46,193 bases of DNA from Pseudomonadota bacterium (GTDB lineage: Bacteria > Myxococcota_A > Bradymonadia > UBA4248). Positions 1 to 7,922 of the stretch are shown one piece after another. The DNA lies in NCBI GenBank assembly GCA_017441205.1, contig JAFRYG010000061.1, positions 1-46,193 of the forward strand. The letters are read 5' to 3'. Below the pieces are notes generated by a model that ran no database searches, was not told the origin of the DNA, and worked only from the letters and a program-made list of their open reading frames with translations. The position numbers were made by a program, and so were the translations under genes. Positions within the stretch are counted from its first letter, which is position 1. Each line of letters starts with the position of its first letter.

Positions 1-230
1 CCTGTTATTGCAATGATTCCGAATAGCCATGATTGGTATTCATCACAATCACTGCGCCGCCATGGACGGCGGCGAGAGGCGAGGGAGGCATGTCCATGGA
101 TGGACATTCGACCCGCAACTACAATTGCCAAAAGAAGCGTGCGGGGGTTGTAGGGGGGGTTCACAATCGAACACCCCCTGCCGCGAAGCGTACAAGAAAA
201 AGCACCCGCGCTGCAAAGCGCGATACAATG
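1..230. other. Gene-free window start with several hairpins
   Basis: I see no gene supported by a ribosome binding site or a recognisable protein here. The stretch holds GC-rich inverted repeats: one at about 55-75 built on CGCCG/CGGCG arms, one at about 90-115 around TCCATGGATGGA, and a longer one at about 148-175 with a G-run arm facing a C-run arm. Short open frames that cross this part run on into the structured repeat at 231 and have biased, low-complexity translations, so I treat them as non-coding. Confidence 0.5.
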
Positions 231-405
231 CGCCTCAGTTCGCAATGGGCCATTCACTTCGTCTCACGCGCCTATCGGCGCTCCGGCTCGTGACTGGCCG
301 TTGCTCACTGGGCTCTGCGATTCGCACCGTTCACCGGACGGTGCAAATCTCGGCCCCCGCAACGCCCCGCTTTACATAATCCAAACAACCCGCCTCAGTT
401 CGCAA
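231..405. repeat. Structured dispersed repeat, copy I
   Basis: This unit starts with CGCCTCAGTTCGCAA at 231-245, and the same 15-mer closes it at 391-405, so the unit period is 160 bp. In order it holds: a long imperfect hairpin (arm GGCCATTCAC near 248, inner stem GCGCC/GGCGC, return arm GTGACTGGCC ending near 299); the spacer TTGCTCACTGGGCTCTGCG; a second hairpin GCACCGT...ACGGTGC at about 325-345; and a tail with GCAACGCCCCGCTTTACATAA. Two further copies lie at 4635-4956. It sits just upstream of a lipoprotein gene, so it could be a leader, a mobile non-autonomous element or a small RNA. Its function is unknown. Confidence 0.8.
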
Positions 406-450
406 GTTGAAGATTGTAATTCTGAGTCCACTCATCCCATCGTGAAAACT

Positions 451-1446
451 ATGAAAAAACTCTTTCCGGTATTATTTGCCCTGCCATTCATCCTGACTTC
501 GTGCCACCTGCTCGAAAAATTCCAGTCCGAAGGAGAAACTCCGACGCCTGCAGAAGCCCCTGCCGCAACAGCGAAAGATGCACCTGCAGATACGAATGCC
601 GAACAGCCGGCCCCAACACCCGAAACCCAGAACCCGAAAGATGCTGCACCAGCCGATGCTCCGGCCCCCGAAGCACCGGATGCGCCGGATGCAGAAAATG
701 CTCCGGCAAATGCAGATCCGGACGCACAGAATGCGGCACCGACCGAGGCGGCACCGATCAAAGAACGAATAGTCGCCATCCACGAAATATTTAATCATGA
801 ATTTGCTAAAGATGGACTTCAGAAGGCTGAAAAACACGCCAAACTGAAGGTCAAACACAAGAAATCCTCCGAATGGCTGGATACCGATAAGTGGCTCGAA
901 GACAATCAGTTTGAGAAACCTGAGCTGAATCGCGTCGAAGACGGCTATGCATTCGAGGGAAAGGCAAGGAGTATGCCGTATGAGTATCAGTACAATATCC
1001 TTATGCTGGGTGCTCCGGACGGTTCCGTGGCCCAATATGATTTTTCGGCCTTTGCCAATGCCGAGAATGACGTAGTTTTTACCCGACCATTCATCCACTA
1101 TGCCGTAGTCAAAGACGATACACTGTACGTTTCGATTGCCCACAGAACCTATTCAAAAATGAATCCCAATACGGCATTCATCATCGCTATGGATCTCGAG
1201 GGAAATGTTCTGTGGCGAAGCAAGACGCTCGTATGCAATGCCCAAAACTTCCTGATTATCGACGACACCATTATCTGCGGTTATGGCTTTACAGATGAAC
1301 CGGATTTCGTCTATACTCTCGATCGTAACACAGGCGCAGTTATCGATAAGATTCCCCTCCGAAGCGGACCGGATTACTTTATTCTCTCCGATGGTGTCAT
1401 ACGTCTTTCCACCTACAACACGGATTATACCCTGAGTTACAAATAA
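451..1446 (+). CDS. Lipoprotein with beta-propeller-like domain
   Basis: Predicted outer-surface or periplasmic lipoprotein of 331 residues. The N-terminus is a basic, hydrophobic signal with lipobox LTSC near residue 18. An Ala/Pro-rich linker follows (about residues 28-105), which probably spaces the domain from the membrane. The C-terminal half has strands resembling a PQQ/WD-type beta-propeller, for example AMDLEGNVLWRSK followed by TLDRNTGAVIDK, but no complete set of blades is obvious. I chose the ATG at 451 because it gives the signal peptide directly; the upstream in-frame extension runs through the dispersed repeat and makes no sense as protein. The ribosome binding site is weak. The next gene starts about 75 bp downstream and is also a lipoprotein. 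Binding partner and role are unknown. Confidence 0.8.
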   Translation: MKKLFPVLFALPFILTSCHLLEKFQSEGETPTPAEAPAATAKDAPADTNAEQPAPTPETQNPKDAAPADAPAPEAPDAPDAENAPANADPDAQNAAPTEAAPIKERIVAIHEIFNHEFAKDGLQKAEKHAKLKVKHKKSSEWLDTDKWLEDNQFEKPELNRVEDGYAFEGKARSMPYEYQYNILMLGAPDGSVAQYDFSAFANAENDVVFTRPFIHYAVVKDDTLYVSIAHRTYSKMNPNTAFIIAMDLEGNVLWRSKTLVCNAQNFLIIDDTIICGYGFTDEPDFVYTLDRNTGAVIDKIPLRSGPDYFILSDGVIRLSTYNTDYTLSYK

Positions 1447-1520
1447 GCAGGCATAATACCTCCGGGTGACAATGGCATACAACACCACCGGCATTGCATG
1501 CACATCACCAGGAGGATGCC

Positions 1521-3782
1521 ATGACATTACATCACAAAAATCTGATTACAATTGCACTCGCCGCAGTTATGTCCCTGCCGTTTTTCGGATGTGACAATAA
1601 GCAAAATGACGAGCAGTCCCCTGCTCCATCCCAGACAGAATCTCCGATTCCTGAATCCGCAGACGAAGCAGTAAATGCGGGAAACGGTGCGCAGAATCCG
1701 GTAAATCAGGTTCAGGGCAGCGAAGCAAGGAATGCGGGAAACGGTGCGCAGAATCCGACAAATCAGGTTCAGAATTCAGACGCGAACAGTGCTGATGATG
1801 CAGCCCCGAAATCTCAGGAAGCAAACAATTATAAGCCCGATTTCACCAATTATTACATTGGAGAACCGGGTTTGGAGAAACCGGAGTTTAGAAATGTTCT
1901 CAGCTCACCGATTTCTGTTTTGGATGTAAATCCTGACACCGAAGCTTACAGTATTTTCCGTTACTATATCCAAAAAAAGCGAGCGATGCCCAATCGGCAG
2001 CTTCTGCGCACCGAAATGCTGATCAATTACTTCAGGTATAACTATCCTGAGCCAGAGGACAATGCGCCGTTTGCTTTTACGACCGAACTCGTTACTACGC
2101 CATGGAACAGCAATACTCAGCTGCTGCTCATCGGTATGCAGACAGCCAAATCACCTAAAGTTCCTCGTTCCAATATTGTTTATTTAGTCGACATTTCGGG
2201 TTCGATGAGTGATCGGGACAAGCTGTCGCTTCTTAGACGTTCCATTCAGGAATCTCTTTCAACGCTGACTCAAGCTGATACGGTCTCGATTGTCACATAC
2301 GCAGGCGGTGAAAGTGTCATTCTAAGCGGAGCAAATCCCGTTCTGAATAAGACTAAAATTGAGGATGCTCTGATTTCGATCAATCCCTATGGCTATGTGA
2401 ATGGTAAGAGTGGCCTGAAGATGGCTTATCAGGAAGCCGCCAGACATTTTGTAAAAGGCGGAAACAATCGCATCATTCTGGTAACGGATGGCGACCTCAA
2501 TGTCGGTATTTCGGACGAAAAAGAACTCAATGCATTCGTCAGCAAAAAATGCAGTAATGGCGTTTCTCTGTCGATCTGGGAATTCGGATTCACGCATCTC
2601 AGAGACAGGCGGCTGAAAGAACTGGCCGACAGTGGAAACGGCAGTTACCATTATATTGATTCGCCGGAAGACGCCGTGCGCTCCTTCATCAATGACCGCG
2701 ATTCAGTACAATTGCTGACGGCAAAGGATGCTGCATTTCAGATTGAGTTTAACCCCAAAAAAGCCAAGGAATATCGACTTATCGGTTATGAAAGCCACAA
2801 AACAGACAAAGATGTTCCTGATGAACCCAACGCGCCCCGAAAGGACAGCGGCGAACTCAGTTCCAATCATCAGATGACCGTGCTTTATGAAATTGTTCCC
2901 GCCGGAACCGAAATCAATGTGGCTGAGACAGACAGCCCGAATCCAGGAACCGAATCCATTCCAAATGATGCGCTTGCAGTCCTTACAGCCCGTTATAAAT
3001 TGCCAAATAAAGCCAGCGCTCAGGAAATAAAAATCCCGGTTTCCGATCAAGTCAGTTCCCAGATGTCCGAAAACATACAATTTGCCGGTGCTGTTGCCGA
3101 AGTCGGAATGCTGCTCAATGACTCTGAATTTAAGGGCACATCCTCTTACGAAAGCGCATATCAGATACTGAGTAACCTCAAAAGCGTTCAGTCAGATCCC
3201 GACCGTACAGACTTCCTGGGTATGGTTCAATTGCTCTCCTCTTTTTCTGTGAATCAGAAAGGTTTTGGAAACCAGCAATTGCATTATGAGGAACAGCAGA
3301 GACAATATGAAAAACAATCGCAGAAACAACTTGAGGAAGATCAGAATCGAATTGTGGAGGAACAAAGATACGAAGAAGAAAGGTTAAGATTTTATGAAGA
3401 ACAGATGCGAACGACAAATGCACTGAGAACCAGGGGCATAGTTCCCAGATTCAAAATGCTTCCCCCAAAAGTCAACGGCAGTTTGGATAAACGCATTATT
3501 CAAAAGGTGGTTCGCCAACACAGTGGTGAACTTCGTGCCTGCTATGAAAAAGAACTCCTTAAAACTAAAAATCTTGCTGGCCGTATCACCGTAATGTGGA
3601 TCATCACGCCTCAGGGGGACGTTACAAAAGCTTTCATCAAGGAATCCGCCATCAAGAATAAAAACATGGAAAAATGTATCACCAATTCCATCAAGTATTG
3701 GAGATTCCCGTCTCCAAAAGGCGGAGACGTTGTTCAGGTGGAGTTCCCATTTGAATTTGTGAAAGAACGTATACAATGGTAG
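1521..3782 (+). CDS. VWA (YfbK-like) lipoprotein with AgmX/PglI C-terminal domain
   Basis: A 753-residue lipoprotein. Start 1521 is set by AGGAGG at 1511-1516, about five bases upstream; an ATG at 1494 lacks such a site. The signal ends in lipobox FFGC. A low-complexity linker contains two copies of a 19-residue unit (NAGNGAQNP...NQVQ). The middle is a von Willebrand factor A domain of the YfbK type, preceded by the typical block LRTEMLINYF and carrying a MIDAS motif DISGSMS. A Gln/Glu-rich coiled-coil-like stretch follows near residues 590-640. The last 90 residues (from about SLDKRIIQKVV, with LRACYEKEL and GRITVMWIITPQG) match the TonB-like AgmX/PglI C-terminal domain known from myxobacterial gliding and adventurous-motility proteins. 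Together this suggests a metal-dependent adhesion or scaffolding protein of the envelope. The exact partner is unknown. Confidence 0.88.
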   Translation: MTLHHKNLITIALAAVMSLPFFGCDNKQNDEQSPAPSQTESPIPESADEAVNAGNGAQNPVNQVQGSEARNAGNGAQNPTNQVQNSDANSADDAAPKSQEANNYKPDFTNYYIGEPGLEKPEFRNVLSSPISVLDVNPDTEAYSIFRYYIQKKRAMPNRQLLRTEMLINYFRYNYPEPEDNAPFAFTTELVTTPWNSNTQLLLIGMQTAKSPKVPRSNIVYLVDISGSMSDRDKLSLLRRSIQESLSTLTQADTVSIVTYAGGESVILSGANPVLNKTKIEDALISINPYGYVNGKSGLKMAYQEAARHFVKGGNNRIILVTDGDLNVGISDEKELNAFVSKKCSNGVSLSIWEFGFTHLRDRRLKELADSGNGSYHYIDSPEDAVRSFINDRDSVQLLTAKDAAFQIEFNPKKAKEYRLIGYESHKTDKDVPDEPNAPRKDSGELSSNHQMTVLYEIVPAGTEINVAETDSPNPGTESIPNDALAVLTARYKLPNKASAQEIKIPVSDQVSSQMSENIQFAGAVAEVGMLLNDSEFKGTSSYESAYQILSNLKSVQSDPDRTDFLGMVQLLSSFSVNQKGFGNQQLHYEEQQRQYEKQSQKQLEEDQNRIVEEQRYEEERLRFYEEQMRTTNALRTRGIVPRFKMLPPKVNGSLDKRIIQKVVRQHSGELRACYEKELLKTKNLAGRITVMWIITPQGDVTKAFIKESAIKNKNMEKCITNSIKYWRFPSPKGGDVVQVEFPFEFVKERIQW
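1674..1787 (+). repeat. Two 57-bp tandem repeats inside the VWA gene
   Basis: Two head-to-tail 57-bp units (1674-1730 and 1731-1787) each encode 19 residues beginning NAGNGAQNP. The first half of the unit is identical at DNA level and the second half has diverged. They keep the reading frame and lengthen the linker between the lipid anchor and the VWA domain. Confidence 0.9.
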
Positions 3783-3872
3783 GCTCACATGAGTATATAC
3801 TGAAATCAGATCCATTGTCGAAAAGACAACGGATTTAACCTTACCCCATCAGAAATATGAGGACTTTAACGA

Positions 3873-4490
3873 ATGATTAAGCGTGAATTGAGCATAGTAT
3901 TTATTGTGGTTCTGATGACCATGACGGGATGCAAATGCGAAGAGCCTCAATGCCCCGCCTGTGACTGCCCGGCTGCAGCATGTGCCGAAGCTCCGGCTCC
4001 CGAAGCCGCTGTTCCCGAAGCACCTGCTCCCGAAAAAGCCGAAGTCCCAGCCCCTGCTGTTGCAGAAACACCGGAAGCAGAACGCGATCTCGAAGGCCAG
4101 AAAGAAGTTTTTGATTTCATCAAAAAACAAAAAACCTATTACCTCGCTACCGTCGAAAAAGATCAGCCTCGCGTACGTCCCTTCGGGACTATCGAATTAT
4201 TCGAAGGCAATCTGTATATTCAAACCGGCCGCAAAAAGAACGTCTCCCATCAAATGGACGAAAACGGAAAAATCGAATTATGTACTTTTGATGGTGAACG
4301 CTGGCTTAGACTGTCTGCAACTGCTGTTGCCGATGACAGAATCGAAGCCCAGACGCACATGCTCGATGCCTACCCCGATCTCAAAAAGATGTATCAGCCC
4401 GGCGATGGCAATACTGTCGTTTATAAACTCATCAACGTCACAGCAACATTCGATACCTTCGGCGCCGAACAGCGCGTGATCCATTTTTAG
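3873..4490 (+). CDS. Lipoprotein with PNPOx-like split-barrel domain
   Basis: A 205-residue protein. The N-terminus is a signal with lipobox MTGC (acyl Cys at residue 20). Five more cysteines follow within 17 residues (22, 27, 30, 32, 37), then an Ala/Pro/Glu linker to about residue 70. The C-terminal 130 residues, from EVFDFIKKQKTYYLATV to TFDTFGAEQR, look like the pyridoxamine 5'-phosphate oxidase-like FMN/F420-binding split barrel (strand motif YYLATVEKDQPRVRPFG, then NVSHQM). Proteins of this type are usually cytoplasmic flavoproteins with no signal, so export and lipidation are unusual. The substrate is unknown; a role in redox or cofactor binding at the envelope is inference. The stop codon TAG overlaps a 14-bp direct repeat. 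Confidence 0.85.
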   Translation: MIKRELSIVFIVVLMTMTGCKCEEPQCPACDCPAAACAEAPAPEAAVPEAPAPEKAEVPAPAVAETPEAERDLEGQKEVFDFIKKQKTYYLATVEKDQPRVRPFGTIELFEGNLYIQTGRKKNVSHQMDENGKIELCTFDGERWLRLSATAVADDRIEAQTHMLDAYPDLKKMYQPGDGNTVVYKLINVTATFDTFGAEQRVIHF

Positions 4491-4573
4491 GGAATCTCTG
4501 AACTATTGGGATTAATTCTTGGCTATGTACAGCTACTGTGTTGCTCATAGCTTAGAGCCAGGGAATCTCTGAA
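4489..4573. repeat. 14-bp direct repeat pair after the PNPOx-like gene
   Basis: AGGGAATCTCTGAA occurs at 4489-4502, overlapping the stop codon of the upstream gene, and again at 4560-4573, 71 bp later. After each copy the bases stay similar (CTATTG and TAATTG). The sequence between them has no gene. The pair may be scars of an inserted element, because GGGAATCTCTGAA-like ends are reminiscent of some insertion sequence termini. That reading is weak. Confidence 0.6.
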
Positions 4574-4579
4574 TAATTG

Positions 4580-4635
4580 TTTTTTTGTATGGGGGGCAAC
4601 TCCCCCCACGGCGCTATTTGCAAGCAAATACGCGC
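4580..4635. repeat. Bulged-hairpin element, locus A
   Basis: A run of seven T (4580-4586) followed by GTATGGGGGG forms a G/C-run hairpin up to about 4607. It is followed by the bulged palindrome GCGCTATTTGC / GCAAATACGCGC at 4611-4635, in which the C after ATA is unpaired. The layout (T-run, GT, hairpin with unpaired base next to TAT/ATA) recurs at six other intergenic loci in this window. It abuts the structured repeat copy II. Confidence 0.75.
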
Positions 4636-4813
4636 TTCCTCAATTCGCAATATAAAACCTGCTTCGTTTCCATGCGCCTGTCGGCGCATCAACTCGCAGG
4701 TTTTATTTGCTCATTGGGCTCTGCGATTCGCACCGTTCACAGGACGGTGCTCATCTCGGCCCCCCCTATGCGGGAGTGCCCGCAACGCCCCGCTTTACAT
4801 AATCCAAACAACC
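4635..4813. repeat. Structured dispersed repeat, copy II (variant stem)
   Basis: This copy has the same order of parts as the copy at 231: a start resembling CCTCAATTCGCAA, a long hairpin, the spacer TTGCTCATTGGGCTCTGCG, a second hairpin GCACCGT...ACGGTGC, and the tail GCAACGCCCCGCTTTACATAA. In the long hairpin both arms differ from the other copies (AAAACCTGC facing GCAGGTTTT instead of GGCCATTCAC facing GTGACTGGCC), yet pairing is kept. The inner stem is also extended by an A-T and a T-A pair (ATGCGCC/GGCGCAT). A 14-base insertion lies before the tail. Confidence 0.8.
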
Positions 4814-4956
4814 CGCCTCAGTTCGCAAAGGGCCATTCACTTCGTCTCCCGCGCCTGTCGGCGCTCCGGCTCGTGACTGGCCGTTGCTCACTGGGCTCTG
4901 CGATTCGCACCGTCCACTGGACGGTACGAGTCTCGGGCCCCCCGCAACGCCCCGTG
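4814..4956. repeat. Structured dispersed repeat, copy III
   Basis: This copy is head to tail with copy II and begins with the exact 15-mer CGCCTCAGTTCGCAA at 4814-4828. The long hairpin (GGCCATTCAC...GTGACTGGCC) is nearly identical to copy I, and the second hairpin reads GCACCGTCCACTGGACGGTAC. The copy breaks off after GCAACGCCCCG, so it is slightly shorter. It lies about 110 bp upstream of the lipoprotein gene that starts at 5065. Confidence 0.8.
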
Positions 4957-5064
4957 ATAGTTTTACTCAAACCTTTCCAGCACGAAACCAGACAGTTTTT
5001 TCGTCTTGTTGAATGTATTGCAACAAAGAAAGAGCGCGCTTTCTGCCTTTTTAAAGGATATAAG

Positions 5065-5943
5065 ATGAAGCATATTCACAGCTGCAGCATATTCATTGTT
5101 TTCATGCTTCTTGCCGGATGTGATCAAATGGCCGTACACGCTGTCCAGATCAACGAGAGTCACGACCCTGTTGTCGAACCTCCGATTGTTGAACCTCCGG
5201 TTGTTGAACCTCCGAACATTAAGCCTCCTGTCGAAGATCCGGATGATCCCATCGTCGAAGATCCGGATGATCCCATCGTCGAAGATCCGGATGATCCCAT
5301 CGTCGAAGATCCGGATGACCCCATCGTCGAAGATCCGGATGACCCCATCGTCGAAGACCCCGAAATTCCGGATTATGTCGAAATAACAGATACACCCTGC
5401 GATTCAAAAACATTCGACGAATATTGCGAAGGCAATACGATGGTCTACTGTGGCGGAACAGGTATTGAACATCTGATATACGTGGATTGTGATAAATATT
5501 ATTCCCGTTCTATTGAAGAGGGAACATGGAATGATCCCGACAACCGCTTCAAATGTGTCATTTTTAATGATGATGCCAGAATCGTTGCAGGATGTGATGA
5601 TGCGTTGGGCGTTCGGCACCACTGTGATATATCTGCGGGCGATACGTCATACGATGAGTGTACCTATCTTGATTTTGATTATAAAGGCACTGACCTCTAT
5701 TATGCCCATGCGACCACTGTCTGTTCCATGGCTGATGACGGGATTTATCGCTGGCATTTTGCGAATTACGATTTGTGCTCAGACAGTTGTGACACCGATA
5801 CCGGCTGCGGTCTGGCCCCCTGCTCGATCCCCGGAACAACATTGTGCGGCGATAAACACCGTATTCTCATTTGCACAAAATTTAAGGATGGCAATTACTA
5901 TGTCCAAAAGGATGAATCGTGTGATGCCACCGGTGATAATTAA
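5065..5943 (+). CDS. Cys-rich lipoprotein with acidic octapeptide repeats
   Basis: A 292-residue predicted lipoprotein. ATG 5065 follows AAAGGATATAAG and starts a signal with lipobox LAGC. Upstream in-frame sequence is dispersed repeat and not coding. After the anchor come Val-Glu-Pro-Pro units (VVEPPIVEPP...), then five copies of VEDPDDPI, giving an extended, strongly acidic stalk. The C-terminal 190 residues are rich in cysteine (spacing such as C-x11-C near DYCEGNTMVYC), which suggests a disulfide-stabilised extracellular domain resembling the Cys modules of the lipoproteins at 27936 and 31508. I do not recognise the domain. It is transcribed toward the convergent transglutaminase-like gene. 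Confidence 0.8.
   Translation: MKHIHSCSIFIVFMLLAGCDQMAVHAVQINESHDPVVEPPIVEPPVVEPPNIKPPVEDPDDPIVEDPDDPIVEDPDDPIVEDPDDPIVEDPDDPIVEDPEIPDYVEITDTPCDSKTFDEYCEGNTMVYCGGTGIEHLIYVDCDKYYSRSIEEGTWNDPDNRFKCVIFNDDARIVAGCDDALGVRHHCDISAGDTSYDECTYLDFDYKGTDLYYAHATTVCSMADDGIYRWHFANYDLCSDSCDTDTGCGLAPCSIPGTTLCGDKHRILICTKFKDGNYYVQKDESCDATGDN
5230..5349 (+). repeat. Five 24-bp tandem repeats (VEDPDDPI)
   Basis: Five 24-bp units at 5230, 5254, 5278, 5302 and 5326 are identical except for one third-position change (GAT to GAC) shared by the last two. A sixth unit diverges after six codon-matching bases. The near identity points to recent expansion by slippage. It changes only the stalk length of the lipoprotein. 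Confidence 0.95.
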
Positions 5944-5946
5944 ATA

Positions 5947-6050
5947 AGGCTGCATTTAACCACAGTGTGTTCTGTGTTCCCCCAAATATGTCTTTCATTA
6001 CCCTGAGCTTTGAGCTCTGAGCTTTGAGAATGCTTTCAATGCTCCAAGCT
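5947..6050. repeat. Dispersed repeat with GAGCTTTGAGC core, copy 1
   Basis: After the stop of the Cys-rich lipoprotein, the sequence from AAGGCT..TTTAACCA through AATATGTCTTT to CTGAGCTTTGAGCT, then CTCCAAGCTCCA, matches a second copy at about 27641-27770. The two copies differ by substitutions and small gaps. This one fills the convergent gap between two genes. It does not encode an obvious protein. Confidence 0.65.
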
Positions 6051-6152
6051 CCAAGCCAGGAATTGCAAATAGTGGCGAACAAAGTATCCACTCTCGTATA
6101 ACATAGCCCAAAACAATACCAATCAACAGGACGTCCCCCTTCCCCATTGGAA

Positions 6153-7655
6153 TTACCTGACCCTGGGCAGTCGATCATTGGGAAATTTATCCCATTTGGG
6201 AGTTTCGGAATACTCCCTGCTGGTCACGTTAAAACGATCAAATATATTGCCATTCTTTACGGCATTATCCCTGCCCTTTCGAGTCCCATAAGCCGCGGCA
6301 TCCGCATAATACCATTGGCCATTGATCTGTACGATATTCCATGCATGATCATCTGACGAAACGACAAAACTGGGAATGCCAACCTGATTCAATAGATATT
6401 TTAATGCCATGGCACTGCCTGTGCACACGCTCATACGCCATACCAATGCGGCATATGCCGTCTGATCATAATCACTATGGACGTAATCTGTATTGGTCTT
6501 AAGCTGCTCAAACAAGTATCTTTCCATGGCTTCCGGCGTTTTGTATTTTCGGGCCTCAGATATCAGGACAGCTGCAGCATCCTCCATTTCTTTTTTGTAT
6601 TTTGCCGGATCTGATGCAAAAGCATTATATTCCAATTCGATTTTCGTCATGTTCCGATTTTCATAATGCGTATATGTATAACTGCCATCGATCCACATAA
6701 ACTCAGGATGATCCTGCATCAATGCATAAACGGCATTTCTAATCACCTGTCTCTCAAACAGGCCAGACATCATTATTTCTTTTTTTGCTTCACTGGCACC
6801 AGGGTATATAGCATCATAAACGCTCTTTTCATCTGCGGTAAGCAATGAGTAAATGCTTGGTAGCGAATAATTAACGGAATTATGGTTATAGCTGGTATTA
6901 TCGTCATTATCGTTTGCAATTTGTCTTGCCGGCTCATTTGCTGATTCATCATATTCTGCAGCAGTATTTTCGTCATCATCCGAACCGGTGTTGATGCTTT
7001 CGGCAATATTCAATACATTCTCAAGGTTCTGAAAATAATTCTCATCAACAGCAACAGGTTTACTGTCATTATTTTCATAACTATCCACATTGAATTTTGA
7101 CAATGTTCCGGAACGACTGCGAAAAGACTGATGCTCTGTTCTGATGACATGACGATTGCGTACCTGACGTACAGATCTGCGTTCGGCTCGTTCCGTCGCT
7201 CTATCCATTTCGGCAGCTGCCTGTTCTTCATTACCGGAAACAGACTGATCATTCTCAATAAACGTCATCAGTTCTTCAAGATACTGATAATACTCTCCGC
7301 TTATGCTTTCACCGTTATCTTCCCAATGATTGCCGTCAACATTATCGTAAAAGTCCACATTGTATTTCGACACCCTTCGTGAACTGTCATTCAATCCATT
7401 TTCTCTGTCAGTCCGGGCAGAAACATCATCCAGATGTGCAACGACAGCTCTGTTTCTTTGATTTATGACTCTGCCCCGATTACCGGCATCATCGTTGTGC
7501 CGCGAAGGATAATATAAGTAAGGATCATATCCGGGAGGTGCGCCCGGCGCAGCATGATAGCCTTCCCAGGGCTCCTGAGCAAAACCTGTAGCGGCATAGC
7601 CCATGCATCCCATAACCAGAGTAACAATAATAAAGAATGATGATGCTTTTTTCAT
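6153..7655 (-). CDS. Exported transglutaminase-like cysteine peptidase family protein
   Basis: A 500-residue protein with an N-terminal signal peptide (MKKASSFFIIVTLVMG..., probable cleavage near GFAQEP). The start has AGGG four bases upstream. The N-terminal half has low-complexity Asn/Asp-rich sequence and two divergent copies of a unit built around SKYNVDFYDN/SKFNVDSYEN, each followed by a YxQxLE block. The C-terminal part carries the transglutaminase-like triad: Cys411 in SVCTGSAMAL, His437 in SDDHAWNIV and Asp452 in GQWYYADAA. Members hydrolyse or crosslink peptides; periplasmic action is inferred from the signal. It stands alone, convergent with the gene at 5065 and divergent from the SurA-like gene. 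Confidence 0.85.
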   Translation of the reverse strand: MKKASSFFIIVTLVMGCMGYAATGFAQEPWEGYHAAPGAPPGYDPYLYYPSRHNDDAGNRGRVINQRNRAVVAHLDDVSARTDRENGLNDSSRRVSKYNVDFYDNVDGNHWEDNGESISGEYYQYLEELMTFIENDQSVSGNEEQAAAEMDRATERAERRSVRQVRNRHVIRTEHQSFRSRSGTLSKFNVDSYENNDSKPVAVDENYFQNLENVLNIAESINTGSDDDENTAAEYDESANEPARQIANDNDDNTSYNHNSVNYSLPSIYSLLTADEKSVYDAIYPGASEAKKEIMMSGLFERQVIRNAVYALMQDHPEFMWIDGSYTYTHYENRNMTKIELEYNAFASDPAKYKKEMEDAAAVLISEARKYKTPEAMERYLFEQLKTNTDYVHSDYDQTAYAALVWRMSVCTGSAMALKYLLNQVGIPSFVVSSDDHAWNIVQINGQWYYADAAAYGTRKGRDNAVKNGNIFDRFNVTSREYSETPKWDKFPNDRLPRVR

Positions 7656-7922
7656 ATCCCTGTCTCCATATCATATAATCCTTTGTTGCCGGCTTCAGAC
7701 AACCGGAATGCACCACCGCAAATACCATGCCAGCTTAATTCTCACATTTGGGTCCATAGAAAAGAACAGCTTCCCAACCACAAACGACAGAAAATGCGTT
7801 GTTCTTCAAGATGGAACAGAGACTTCCTCAGGTAGCGCAATAAAACCTTGATTAAATCAGCGTGCTTGGATAGTAAGAGAGTTTTTGGAGAGTTTTTCTC
7901 CGGAATTTCTTCAGGGAATGAG
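7656..7922. other. Divergent intergenic region, no gene seen
   Basis: About 270 bp separate the transglutaminase-like gene (- strand) from the SurA-like gene (+ strand), so both promoters should lie here. I could not single out a convincing -35/-10 pair. The in-frame extension of the SurA-like gene to 7848 lacks a ribosome binding site and would put residues in front of a good signal peptide. Confidence 0.5.

Noticed and set aside
29-379. Open frames at the window start
   Set aside because: They run through hairpins and the dispersed repeat, have no ribosome binding site and no family resemblance.
4577-4876. Open frame across the structured repeats
   Set aside because: The same translated strings recur at each repeat copy in different frames, so they follow from the repeated DNA, not from a gene.
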